Shown here in pieces: positions 16,667 through 24,837 of a stretch of DNA of 64,000 nucleotides (its first letter is position 1; every line of letters begins with the position of its first letter). This DNA is from Ruminiclostridium papyrosolvens C7. Lineage in GTDB: Bacteria; Bacillota; Clostridia; Acetivibrionales; DSM-1351. The notes under the pieces are model-generated. The model was not told where the DNA came from. It made no database searches and saw only the letters and a program-made list of their open reading frames with translations. The stretch spans positions 62,001 through 126,000 of the forward strand of contig NZ_ATAY01000088.1 of NCBI RefSeq assembly GCF_000421965.1, in the 5' to 3' direction. The translations under genes and the position numbers were made by a program.

Positions 16667-17839
16667 ATGTCAAGAAAAGCCAAATTACTATTAATTGTTA
16701 GTGCACTTTTTACCCTTGCAATGGGGATTTCAAATGTTTTTCTTAATATTCTATTATGGAAAGAATCAAAGAACTTTATAGTTTTAGCACAGTATAATCT
16801 TATGCAGTATATTTTTGTTCCTATTACCTTTATTTTTGCCGGATGGCTTTCCAAAAGAAAAAACGGTATATGGTCACTGAGGTTGGGAATACTTTCTTTC
16901 ATTATTTTATTTGGGCTTATCCTTTTATTCGAAGATAAAATTTCAAAATTCGTTCTGCTATTCGGTGTATTATATGGTGTAGCCGCAGGTTTTTACTGGC
17001 TTGCTTTTCATGTTCTGAGTTTCGATTTTACGTCAACTGAAAACAGGGATACCTTTAATGGTTATAATGGTTCCATTGCAGGTATCTGTGGCGCTGCTGC
17101 ACCTATTTCCTCGGCTTATATAATTAATAAAAATCTCTTTGGAATGGGTTATACTATTGTCTTTTCTATTTCATTGCTGCTGTTCGTAGTACTGATATTG
17201 GTATCCTTTTTAATAAAAGCAGAATATTACGGAAGCATGCTGAATTTTAAAAAGATATTCGGCACCAACTCTCATGATTGGAGCTTTTTAAGAAAGGGCT
17301 TGTTCATGTGGGGTTTCAGAGATGTTATTATAGGTTTCCTAATTATTGTACTTGTGTTTAAAACTACAGGCAGTGAATGGTCTGTAGGTACTTTTTCACT
17401 GATTGGTTCTGTTATTTCATCAGCAGCTTTTGTAGTTGAACAAAAGCTTGTTAAACCAAAATCAAGGTTAAAATCAATGCTGGCAGGTGCTACATTAATG
17501 TTTGTGGCAGTGTGGGGACTGGTTGTCAATATCAGTTACGGAACCCTTCTGTCGTATATGATAATGGAATCTGCATTTCTGCCCTTTTTTCTGGTTCCTT
17601 TTTCTTCTGCCAGCTTCAACATTATTAGTCTCCGGCATCAGGATGATTTGAGGCTTGAATATATTATCAATAAGGAAATCATTCTTAACAGTGGCAGAAT
17701 TGTAAGCCTGCTGATACTCATCGGTTTGCTGTGGTTTATAAAATATGACCGGAGCCTTAATTATTTTTTGCTGTTTATAGGCTGTACACAACTCATATCC
17801 CTGTACTTTTTACAAAAAATGAAAGTCTGGAGGATGTAA
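16667..17839 (+). CDS. MFS-like transporter
   Basis: A 390-residue polytopic membrane protein with about 12 predicted helices, evenly spaced and hydrophobic, and a short basic start (MSRKAKL). It fits a major facilitator-type permease; residues such as [10 protein letters not shown] between TM2 and TM3 resemble the family's loop 2-3 motif only weakly. The start ATG at 16667 follows GGAGGT; an in-frame TTG at 16652 lies before that site. It follows the GT2-GtrA gene by 139 bases on the same strand with no clear terminator between, so it may be part of the same surface-glycan set. Substrate cannot be predicted. Confidence 0.8.
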   Translation: MSRKAKLLLIVSALFTLAMGISNVFLNILLWKESKNFIVLAQYNLMQYIFVPITFIFAGWLSKRKNGIWSLRLGILSFIILFGLILLFEDKISKFVLLFGVLYGVAAGFYWLAFHVLSFDFTSTENRDTFNGYNGSIAGICGAAAPISSAYIINKNLFGMGYTIVFSISLLLFVVLILVSFLIKAEYYGSMLNFKKIFGTNSHDWSFLRKGLFMWGFRDVIIGFLIIVLVFKTTGSEWSVGTFSLIGSVISSAAFVVEQKLVKPKSRLKSMLAGATLMFVAVWGLVVNISYGTLLSYMIMESAFLPFFLVPFSSASFNIISLRHQDDLRLEYIINKEIILNSGRIVSLLILIGLLWFIKYDRSLNYFLLFIGCTQLISLYFLQKMKVWRM

Positions 17840-17864
17840 ATTTAATAAAAGGAATACATCCTCC
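17829..17864. terminator. Hairpin between convergent genes
   Basis: GGAGGATGTA and TACATCCTCC form a perfect 10-bp inverted repeat that overlaps the MFS-like stop codon and ends 9 bases before the cassette gene on the other strand. It lacks a clean T-run, so I class it as a probable terminator. Confidence 0.5.
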
Positions 17865-17873
17865 ACGAAATAA

Positions 17874-18647
17874 TTATCTTTCATATACCTCGGTAGTACC
17901 ATAGGCAGCGTTTGAAACCCTTGGAGAAAATTCTTCAATCTGCAGCCCATCGTGACATAGCTGTTTAAATGCATTATATCGAGACTGGCCGTCGGCGGAT
18001 TGCAACAAGCCACTATAGTTTTTTTCTAAAACTAATTTAATCAGGTATACATCTAAACTACTTGATTGTGTCGGGCTGTTAGTTATATCAAACCATTTTA
18101 TTATCTTTGAGTTATTGAATTGATTAGTATTTCCTACCCATAAGTATCTGGTTGATTTATACAACTCATCACAGACTTCCTCTGAAAGATGCATATTCTC
18201 TTTCAAGGTATTTAAGCAGCTTTCATTGCCTGCTCTAAGTACCAGTATCAATATATTTTTTTCTGATTGACTGGAAGGCTTATAAACATTAGCTTTTTTC
18301 TCTGTCCTTTCAAGGGGCATTTCCTTTTGGTCATTTTTATATTTTCTTTGATAGATAAAAATCATTGATATCCCAACTATAGCCAGCCCTGCAATAAAAA
18401 GGCCCTTCATTCTTAATCCTCCTTTCTTCTTATTCAAAGGTATATATAAAGGCTCAAACAATTTAGAGAAATAATCGGTACATTTATCAATTATCTTTCT
18501 GCTATCCTCGTCCGATGAGTTAAAATGAGGAATGATGTCGGTCAATCTGTTGACTGCGCATTTTAAGCTATCTTTTTCTTTTTCACAATAATCACACTGT
18601 TTAAGGAATTCTTTTTCCCAAGTTTTAATATCATCGCCTATTTTCAT
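17874..18647 (-). CDS. Unrecognised single-helix membrane protein of the GTPase cassette
   Basis: I do not recognise this 257-residue protein. Residues 1-75 are charged and hold four cysteines (CDYCEKEKDSLKC and IIDKC). Residues 80-100 form one hydrophobic helix (KGLFIAGLAIVGISMIFIYQ). Residues 100-257 are a soluble tail without a known motif. The ATG at 18647 starts 1 base after the stop of the dynamin-like gene, pointing to coupled translation. A second start is strongly indicated: Met80 (18410) follows AAAGGAGG with a 7-base gap, so a shorter, 178-residue form beginning with the membrane helix could also be made. If the real gene starts at Met80, the upstream 79 residues would be a separate coding piece read through in frame. 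Confidence 0.6.
   Translation of the reverse strand: MKIGDDIKTWEKEFLKQCDYCEKEKDSLKCAVNRLTDIIPHFNSSDEDSRKIIDKCTDYFSKLFEPLYIPLNKKKGGLRMKGLFIAGLAIVGISMIFIYQRKYKNDQKEMPLERTEKKANVYKPSSQSEKNILILVLRAGNESCLNTLKENMHLSEEVCDELYKSTRYLWVGNTNQFNNSKIIKWFDITNSPTQSSSLDVYLIKLVLEKNYSGLLQSADGQSRYNAFKQLCHDGLQIEEFSPRVSNAAYGTTEVYER
18408..18425 (-). promoter_or_regulatory. Strong internal ribosome site and second start
   Basis: On the minus strand AAAGGAGG precedes ATG at 18410 by 7 bases, in frame inside the 257-residue gene and exactly at the beginning of its hydrophobic helix. This is as good as any ribosome site in the window, while the first start at 18647 has only a weak one. Confidence 0.55.
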
Positions 18648-18648
18648 C

Positions 18649-21267
18649 TTAAACCCCGTTCCCGTCAACAGCGACTTCCTTAATACTATTGGATATCGCA
18701 GATGCATTATTGGCTTGAAGTAAAATTTTATTCCATCTACCGACTTCCTCTTCATGCTTTTGCTCACTCATGCTTATTTTGGATTTTATTGTTTCGTTTA
18801 CTGTAGTTATAAGAGTATTTATTGAAATTGAAAATGCATCAGAATAATTGTTCAACTGTTCAGCCATCCATTCAAACATATACTTCCAGAATAATTCTTT
18901 AGCATTGGTTAAGCCGTAGTCCCATTTCTGTTTCAAGGCTACACCATTAGGAAAATAATAAATATTTCCCATTACATCAACGTAATCCACATAGCTTTCA
19001 GTGCTACTGCTTCCACAAAATGAACCTTGCTTGACTCGTGTCTTCCATACTGTTTTTTTACCTATACTAACTTCTTCTTCCGGAGGTTTTGAAGCAAACT
19101 CGAAAATTCCGTCAGGCAAAGACAGTTCATTAACATCTACAGCTTGAAGTATATTCTCAATTGTTTCAGTCAACTCAAGATCATTAATTCCCAGCTTTTT
19201 CCTGCATATTTCTGCTATCTCGTCTATATGTCCCTGAATCATATTTCTTAGTGGAAGAACCAGCTCATGTGAATACGATTGGAGCAGTAGCCCGGCTCTT
19301 GCTGAAAGTGCCTTGTTTATTGCTACATCTAAAAAATCATAGCGTTCCATAAACTTCTGAATTTCTTCGGTTTTATTTGCGGATTTCATAACAAAGTAAT
19401 TGTTAACTACCTCCTTGTCCCTGAGTCCGCCAAGTATAAGTCTGCTGACATAATCATATGCCCTTGCAAGTCGGGATGACACTTCGGCAGGAAGAAAATC
19501 CATTTTCCCCAGCACCTCATCATATGTATCGTTATTTATAATGGAATCCCCGATAATTTGTATTATTCCAAGCCTCAATTCATCCGTTAGGTGTGCAACC
19601 GAGTCAAACATATTGGAAAAATCATCAATGCTTCCGAATATTTCTTCATGGTCGTTAACAAACTGTTCTGCATCATATGTTCCTTTTCCCTCATTTATCT
19701 TCCTTGTTATTTCCTGAAGATTTTCCTGAAACTCCTGCTTTTTTTCGCCTATCCTCCCGGGTGAAATTACAATTTCCTCCTTTAAGGACACAACCTCCCA
19801 CTTGATTTTGTCAATTCTTTTCCTCTCCTCATCGGGGATATCCTTACTTTCGTACTCTGCCAGTTCATCCAATATTGAATTCAAGTCACTTTTTATACTA
19901 TTGGCCACTTCTTCACTGTCACAGCCTATAAGCTCGGCTTTAAGCCTTACAGTACCCAGGTAATAATTTACAAGTCTCAGCTTTGAATTTGTAACTCTTA
20001 TACTCCCAAGAGTTTTCAAGGTACTGTGTAGGGCACAGAATATTTTGAATAATTCGCATATTGCAGGCATTATAATCAGCTGGGAAAAACTATTATTAAG
20101 CCGTTCCTGTATCCTCTCAAACAGCAGGTTTCCGTTACTGCATTCGTATGTGTAGTCAAGGAGCTTTCTTAAATCCTCTTCCTTTAAATCATTACCGTGC
20201 TTTATACTGCTTCTTAATTCGGCAAGCCACTTTTCAAGTTCTTCATCATTTGCATTGCTGTCATATATATCATAGCAATCCTTCATCAAGCTTTTGAGAA
20301 ACCATTTATAGTTATATTTTAGAGCATCATTTGGATATTGAGGCTCTATTTTCTTGTTTTTATGTGAAACAGGCCCCCAAGCACACTGTGCGTAAAACAG
20401 AGGGAGTGCGGTAAACGGTATTATCTCAGGCTCGTTTTTCAGGGATAATACTTCCCTAATCTCTTTTTTGAGATTACATATATTTAAATCTAGTTCTACA
20501 TCTGTTTCATTTCTCAAATCAACCCTGTTAAGCAGAAAAATTATGGAATCATGTCTGCCTCCCAAGAAATTCACTATATCCTTTAGTTCTCCCAGAAGCT
20601 TTTTACGGTTCTCATCATCTGTATGGCAATAGTCCATGGCCACAAGACACAGGGATCTTGTCAGCATCTCCTGTATAACACTCAGATTTTCCTTGTCTCC
20701 GCTGTTTTTCAGACCGGGCAGGTCCACAAGTTCCACACATATATCTTCCGGAAGGTTAAGCATTTCAGGTGATGAACCTATAAGCAAAGGACCTTTTGAG
20801 TAAATTCTCGGAGGCGCAGAGTTTTTTCTGTTATCAAGATATGTTTTCATGGTGTCACTGTTAATGTTATATGCCTCTTCATCTAAAATATCCTGCTTAA
20901 TCTGTCCAGTTTTCCATTTGGAGTTTTTGGTTTTTTCTATATAAAGGGACCGTTTGTTAGAGTTTTTCAAAACAAGTATTCCGGCACTTTTTTCACCGGA
21001 ATCAATGGGTGCTATCATTTTTCCTGCTAATGCATTTGTAAGTGTTGATTTCCCCGACGAAGTAGTGCCGATAGTAGCAATAGAAAGAACGGGATTCTTA
21101 ATCCTTACCATAGCACGTTTGTGTTCTTCAAAAAAACTTTTGAATTGTGAAGTAACCAGCTCATCGCCTAAAAAGTCTTCCTTGTATTCATTAAAAAGGG
21201 CTGTCATACCATTTCCTAAATCCTCTAAAAGTTTCTGAGTTGACTTTAGTTTCTCACTGTTATACAT
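18649..21267 (-). CDS. Dynamin-like large GTPase
   Basis: An 872-residue protein with a dynamin-type GTPase domain at the N-terminus. G1 is GTTSSGKST (67-75), G3 is DLPG (182-185) and G4 is NRVD (247-250). The following 620 residues are largely helical with coiled-coil-like charged stretches (about 450-530), as in bacterial dynamin-like proteins, whose stalk and paddle bind and fuse or shape membranes. No clear membrane helix is seen. A Gly/Ser/Tyr-rich patch (GSFCGSSSTESYVDYVDV, about residue 755) is unusual. The second ATG (21267) is chosen because AGGAGG at 21275-21280 is 7 bases before it. Unlike many bacterial dynamins it is not in a tandem dynamin pair but in an operon with three genes I cannot name. 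Confidence 0.85.
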   Translation of the reverse strand: MYNSEKLKSTQKLLEDLGNGMTALFNEYKEDFLGDELVTSQFKSFFEEHKRAMVRIKNPVLSIATIGTTSSGKSTLTNALAGKMIAPIDSGEKSAGILVLKNSNKRSLYIEKTKNSKWKTGQIKQDILDEEAYNINSDTMKTYLDNRKNSAPPRIYSKGPLLIGSSPEMLNLPEDICVELVDLPGLKNSGDKENLSVIQEMLTRSLCLVAMDYCHTDDENRKKLLGELKDIVNFLGGRHDSIIFLLNRVDLRNETDVELDLNICNLKKEIREVLSLKNEPEIIPFTALPLFYAQCAWGPVSHKNKKIEPQYPNDALKYNYKWFLKSLMKDCYDIYDSNANDEELEKWLAELRSSIKHGNDLKEEDLRKLLDYTYECSNGNLLFERIQERLNNSFSQLIIMPAICELFKIFCALHSTLKTLGSIRVTNSKLRLVNYYLGTVRLKAELIGCDSEEVANSIKSDLNSILDELAEYESKDIPDEERKRIDKIKWEVVSLKEEIVISPGRIGEKKQEFQENLQEITRKINEGKGTYDAEQFVNDHEEIFGSIDDFSNMFDSVAHLTDELRLGIIQIIGDSIINNDTYDEVLGKMDFLPAEVSSRLARAYDYVSRLILGGLRDKEVVNNYFVMKSANKTEEIQKFMERYDFLDVAINKALSARAGLLLQSYSHELVLPLRNMIQGHIDEIAEICRKKLGINDLELTETIENILQAVDVNELSLPDGIFEFASKPPEEEVSIGKKTVWKTRVKQGSFCGSSSTESYVDYVDVMGNIYYFPNGVALKQKWDYGLTNAKELFWKYMFEWMAEQLNNYSDAFSISINTLITTVNETIKSKISMSEQKHEEEVGRWNKILLQANNASAISNSIKEVAVDGNGV

Positions 21268-21307
21268 TAACATTCCTCCTTATCTCTCTTTCCAAATCTC
21301 ATACAAG

Positions 21308-22708
21308 TCACTGTAAGGGATAGGCCGGGTGGTGAATAGACTTAAGTACCGAATTTACCCTATTCAAAAAGCATTTGTCCAAATTTGATACATTTTCACT
21401 CAAAAGTTTATCAAGACTTTCATCCAGACTGCTGATATTTTGGATTTTAGCATTTATCAGGGAATTGCAATTTCCATATGTAAACAGATTTATCCCCCTG
21501 CTTAGCAGAGGCTTTACGTACTTATTGACTTCCTCGTAAGTAGCTCCCATATTGGCTAACGCATTTGCTGTATCCGCATAAATAGCAGGCAATACTTTAC
21601 TGTAATTATCTATTTGCTCAATTTTCGAAAGCAATGACATATAAAAATCTCCTATAGAACGTCGTATCATTTCGGCCCCCGGTATGCTTCCGACCAACAA
21701 AGGAAGTTTGGGTACAGTCCCATATTCTGCCAGATGATATGCGTCGGCATACATCCCTGCACAGCAGGAAAAGATACCGGATACCTGCTCAGAAATCTTT
21801 TCTTTCACAGAATCCCTTATTTCATCGGTTTCTGATAATTGTGAATACAACTGATGAATCATTTGCTTTTTATCCTCACCCTGATCACCAAGCTTTTCAA
21901 TCATTTTAATAATTTTTATGTTATTATTTAATTTTTCAGAATAAAATCCTTCAGGTTTTATTCCCAACTCCTGTATTAACTCCATACTCTTTTTACTTTC
22001 TTCATATAAAGTATTCAGATACAGAGGTTTAATATTAATCCTGCCGAACTCAACTCCCACAGGAAGGTTTACCTTTTCCCCCAGCCCCCATGACCATATT
22101 TTGAGAATTATTGTTTGTCCGTCATTAATAAATTCAGGTGTTAGTACTAGAACCGGCTGGCCTTGAAGCCCTGAAAACAGGTAATTGACCGATGCATCGT
22201 TAGAGGGTGCATCCTCACGCCAGCTGCCTATCTCAGAAACAACAGGGTGAGTGCTTATGCTATTATAATGTGTTACAAGAAATGAAGACAGATTACCATT
22301 TATATTTCTTGCAATAGGATGGTCTTTATCCTTTAATGACGTTATTATCCTGCATGGAATGACCTCTTTACCGTCAATACTGCAGCCTTCAAAGGGTGTA
22401 TTAAGTGCAAAATGTATATCAAATGGTTCTCTTAAAGGCCAACAGTTGGAATAAAAGGTTTTTTGCTTCCACTCATCCATACGTATATCAAATTGTGTCC
22501 TTGCTTCCGTTAACCTGAACTGATGATCTATCATCTGTATCTTGCTTTTGTTCTCAAAACTAATGGATGCTTCTTCTTTTTTCTTCTGTATTTCCTTTTG
22601 CTCTTTACCTGTAAAAAAGTCGTATGATTTTTTTGCTACAGAGGAAATTGCTCGGGTTGCCAGTCTTGATACAACCAAAACAAGTATATCGTCTACTGCA
22701 AATGCCAT
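21308..22708 (-). CDS. Unrecognised 466-residue protein of the GTPase cassette
   Basis: No family recognised. The first 32 residues are hydrophobic or amphipathic (VDDILVLVVSRLATRAISSVA) and could touch the membrane; residues 35-80 are rich in Lys, Glu and Gln and look like a coiled coil. A beta-rich middle (about residues 85-225, with FDIHFALNTPFEG and GQPVLVLTPEF) is followed by an all-helical C-terminal half. A Cys pair (FSCCAG) lies near residue 320. It has a strong ribosome site (GGGGGG-type, just before 22708). Spacings of 40 to 44 bases to both neighbours suggest one operon. A role as membrane-associated partner or adaptor of the dynamin-like GTPase is inference from position and predicted topology only. 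Confidence 0.65.
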   Translation of the reverse strand: MAFAVDDILVLVVSRLATRAISSVAKKSYDFFTGKEQKEIQKKKEEASISFENKSKIQMIDHQFRLTEARTQFDIRMDEWKQKTFYSNCWPLREPFDIHFALNTPFEGCSIDGKEVIPCRIITSLKDKDHPIARNINGNLSSFLVTHYNSISTHPVVSEIGSWREDAPSNDASVNYLFSGLQGQPVLVLTPEFINDGQTIILKIWSWGLGEKVNLPVGVEFGRINIKPLYLNTLYEESKKSMELIQELGIKPEGFYSEKLNNNIKIIKMIEKLGDQGEDKKQMIHQLYSQLSETDEIRDSVKEKISEQVSGIFSCCAGMYADAYHLAEYGTVPKLPLLVGSIPGAEMIRRSIGDFYMSLLSKIEQIDNYSKVLPAIYADTANALANMGATYEEVNKYVKPLLSRGINLFTYGNCNSLINAKIQNISSLDESLDKLLSENVSNLDKCFLNRVNSVLKSIHHPAYPLQ

Positions 22709-22752
22709 AGTATTACCCCCCTCGTACTATAAATCCCTTAAGTTAGTTCTTA

Positions 22753-23136
22753 TCACCAATGGTCACTGTAGTTGTGTCCGCAATTACTGCACGTATTACC
22801 GGATATGCTCTCAAAATGCTGGCAATTGCAAAGATAACGCATACATTTTCCATAACCGTGAAAACTGGGACTACTTGCAGATTGTTGTTTTATTATACTG
22901 TTTTGAGCATAACCCCTTGAAACTTCGTCGGTATCCGTGGTTTCATTTTTCTCATCCGCCGTATTCTCATCAGATTCATCGCAGCGATCTTCATCGTTTA
23001 TGTCATCTTCATTGTCATCTTCTTCTGAATCTTCGTCTTCATCATTCGCATCCTCAGTGTCATAATCAGCATCCTCCTGCTGGTTATCATCATCGTAATC
23101 GTAATCCTCATCATCATCCCAAAATCCGTTACTCAT
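22753..23136 (-). CDS. Acidic protein with C-terminal zinc-finger-like motif
   Basis: A 127-residue protein in two parts. Residues 5-75 consist almost only of Asp and Glu with some Asn, Gln and Tyr (runs such as WDDDEDYDYDDD and EDSEEDDNEDD). The C-terminal 32 residues hold C-x4-C-x-C-x2-F and C-x2-CGH-x4-H spacing (CMRYLCNCQHF, TCSNCGHNYSDH), a likely zinc-binding knuckle. The start at 23136 is 7 bases after GGAGGT; earlier in-frame ATGs overlap that site. It is the first gene of the dynamin-like cassette. No function is known to me; the negative tail could bind a basic partner or metal. Low complexity makes homology searches unreliable. Confidence 0.65.
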   Translation of the reverse strand: MSNGFWDDDEDYDYDDDNQQEDADYDTEDANDEDEDSEEDDNEDDINDEDRCDESDENTADEKNETTDTDEVSRGYAQNSIIKQQSASSPSFHGYGKCMRYLCNCQHFESISGNTCSNCGHNYSDHW

Positions 23137-23290
23137 TTGCATTACCTCCAATCAAGTATATTATTAAAACAATTATATATTAATTATATTTATTTAGGTA
23201 CCAGGTATTTCATTTTTTTTTAATAAATGTAACTTAGTTGAAAATTTGTCATTCAATATGACCATACAAAAATATTTATTTAATATTTTG

Positions 23291-23319
23291 TTGACAAAAC
23301 TATCAAATGTATTTATAAT
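23291..23319 (+). promoter_or_regulatory. Perfect sigma-A promoter of tRNA-Leu
   Basis: TTGACA (23291-23296), a 17-base gap and TATAAT (23314-23319), all consensus, 14 bases before the tRNA. Confidence 0.9.
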
Positions 23320-23332
23320 AAAAACTGCTCGT

Positions 23333-23415
<83 letters not shown>

Positions 23416-23450
23416 AAAAAGAGTTTCACATTTGTGAAACTCTTTTTTTA
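23416..23450 (+). terminator. Terminator of tRNA-Leu
   Basis: GAGTTTCACA and TGTGAAACTC form a 10-bp stem with a 2-base loop followed by TTTTTTT. Confidence 0.92.
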
Positions 23451-23487
23451 TGCCATGACATTGTATAAAAGTAATTTAAATTAAAAA

Positions 23488-23516
23488 TTGACACAATTTG
23501 GTATATGGTATATCAT
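23488..23516 (+). promoter_or_regulatory. Promoter of the nitrilase-like gene
   Basis: TTGACA (23488-23493) and TATCAT (23511-23516) with a 17-base gap, 37 bases before the start codon. Confidence 0.6.
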
Positions 23517-23552
23517 TTCAAATAAAAATAAATTACAACAGGAGACAATACT

Positions 23553-24782
23553 ATGAATGAAAGTGTCTATACCAACGTGCAATTTATCGGCCATGTGGTA
23601 AGTTCCACCCCACTGTTAAAGGAATCCGTTGAAGAAATAAGCGATTGGGGAATCTATCTTGGCCTAGAGAATGATAACGATGACATAAATGCCCGTCTGC
23701 AGATCGTATCAGATGTATTAAAGCAGGTAATCAGTATAGGTGACATCACCAAGGACTCATCTACTCTAAAAGTATTTGCATTGCCTGAATTCTTTTGGAG
23801 AGGAATCAAGGGTGCATACATAAATTCACAAAAAGCGAACGATGAAATGTACAAAAAAATCAGCGACGGCCTTATTAATATTATTAAGACCCTTGAAAAA
23901 CAATATGACTTTAGTGACTGGCTTTTCTTATTCGGTTCCATTTTGACTACCTTCGATATCCCCGACTGTATAACTGATACAGACAAAACCCTTTCAAAAG
24001 TTGGCGATGATTATTTAAACGTATACAGCATACTAAAAAAATCTACTAACAATAAGAGTATTCCGAAAGTCTCTCACTTGTTGAAAATCATTGATAAAAA
24101 GCAATCAGCAGAAAACAGCTATGACCAGGAACTTTCAGATTTACTGTGCGATGTATTAAGTATGAGCGACGGTTTAGCCAATAAAATGGTTTATAACAGA
24201 TGTTTTATCTATTACAGGCAGAATACCAATTCCATACAGAAGCAATTCAAGTCCAAAGAAGACTTTATATTAAACAATCCTTCGGCTTCAAAAGGCATAG
24301 TTGAAAATTACCTGCAAACAATGGTTAACTACCCTCCTGTCTCTGATACTAAAAATCCTGTACAAACTTTAACCTACTCTACTTTTAACTGCGGAGGCTT
24401 AAATATAGGTGTTGAAATCTGTCTTGACCATAGTAGAAAGAGACTTTTGGGCTATTTATCCGAGAAAAAGATAAAGGAATTGGATGTCCAAATAGTAATA
24501 TCCTGCGGCATGTCTTTGAAAAAGGATTCTGCTGCAACAAAACAAGGCGGTATACTTTTTAATTGCGACGGAGAATATGTTATAGATGGTGATGCTCAGA
24601 ACGGAGATTGCTGTCACTCACAGTTAAAGACGTTCAGTTTTGACGCAAGCTGCGGTCCAAGACTGTCAGACCATATTCCTGCTTCAATCGTTACAGACGT
24701 TAATGCTACGACTGCGGAACAAAAACTTTATCCTCACGGCCTGGGACAAATACACGTTTATAATCCGCAAAAAATAAAATAA
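23553..24782 (+). CDS. Nitrilase-superfamily (carbon-nitrogen hydrolase) protein, unusual
   Basis: The 409-residue protein carries a degenerate but complete-looking Glu-Lys-Cys set of carbon-nitrogen hydrolases: E79 in FALPEFFWRG, a Lys (K230 or K233) after YNRCFIYYRQN, and C290 in GVEICLDH. The strands around them match the alpha-beta-beta-alpha nitrilase fold, and it ends with HIPASIVTDV and a C-terminal strand. It is about 100 residues longer than common members, with an insert around residues 135-210. Substrate (amide, nitrile or acyl group) is unknown. It is monocistronic between tRNA-Leu and an HD-GYP gene, and next to, but divergent from, the dynamin-like cassette. Assignment to the superfamily rests on motif reading and could be wrong. 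Confidence 0.7.
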   Translation: MNESVYTNVQFIGHVVSSTPLLKESVEEISDWGIYLGLENDNDDINARLQIVSDVLKQVISIGDITKDSSTLKVFALPEFFWRGIKGAYINSQKANDEMYKKISDGLINIIKTLEKQYDFSDWLFLFGSILTTFDIPDCITDTDKTLSKVGDDYLNVYSILKKSTNNKSIPKVSHLLKIIDKKQSAENSYDQELSDLLCDVLSMSDGLANKMVYNRCFIYYRQNTNSIQKQFKSKEDFILNNPSASKGIVENYLQTMVNYPPVSDTKNPVQTLTYSTFNCGGLNIGVEICLDHSRKRLLGYLSEKKIKELDVQIVISCGMSLKKDSAATKQGGILFNCDGEYVIDGDAQNGDCCHSQLKTFSFDASCGPRLSDHIPASIVTDVNATTAEQKLYPHGLGQIHVYNPQKIK

Positions 24783-24797
24783 CTATTTTCGATATTA

Positions 24798-24835
24798 AAG
24801 CAGAGATGACTTATTTTAAGTCTCTCTGCTTTCTT
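24798..24835. terminator. Bidirectional terminator
   Basis: AAGCAGAGA(T)GACT pairs with AGTC(T)CTCTGCTT around a short loop between convergent genes. Confidence 0.75.
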
Positions 24836-24837
24836 AA

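Noticed and set aside
22542-23183. 213-residue plus-strand frame opposite the acidic protein
   Set aside because: His/Pro-rich sequence arises as the complement of Asp/Glu codons; the minus strand has well-placed ribosome sites.
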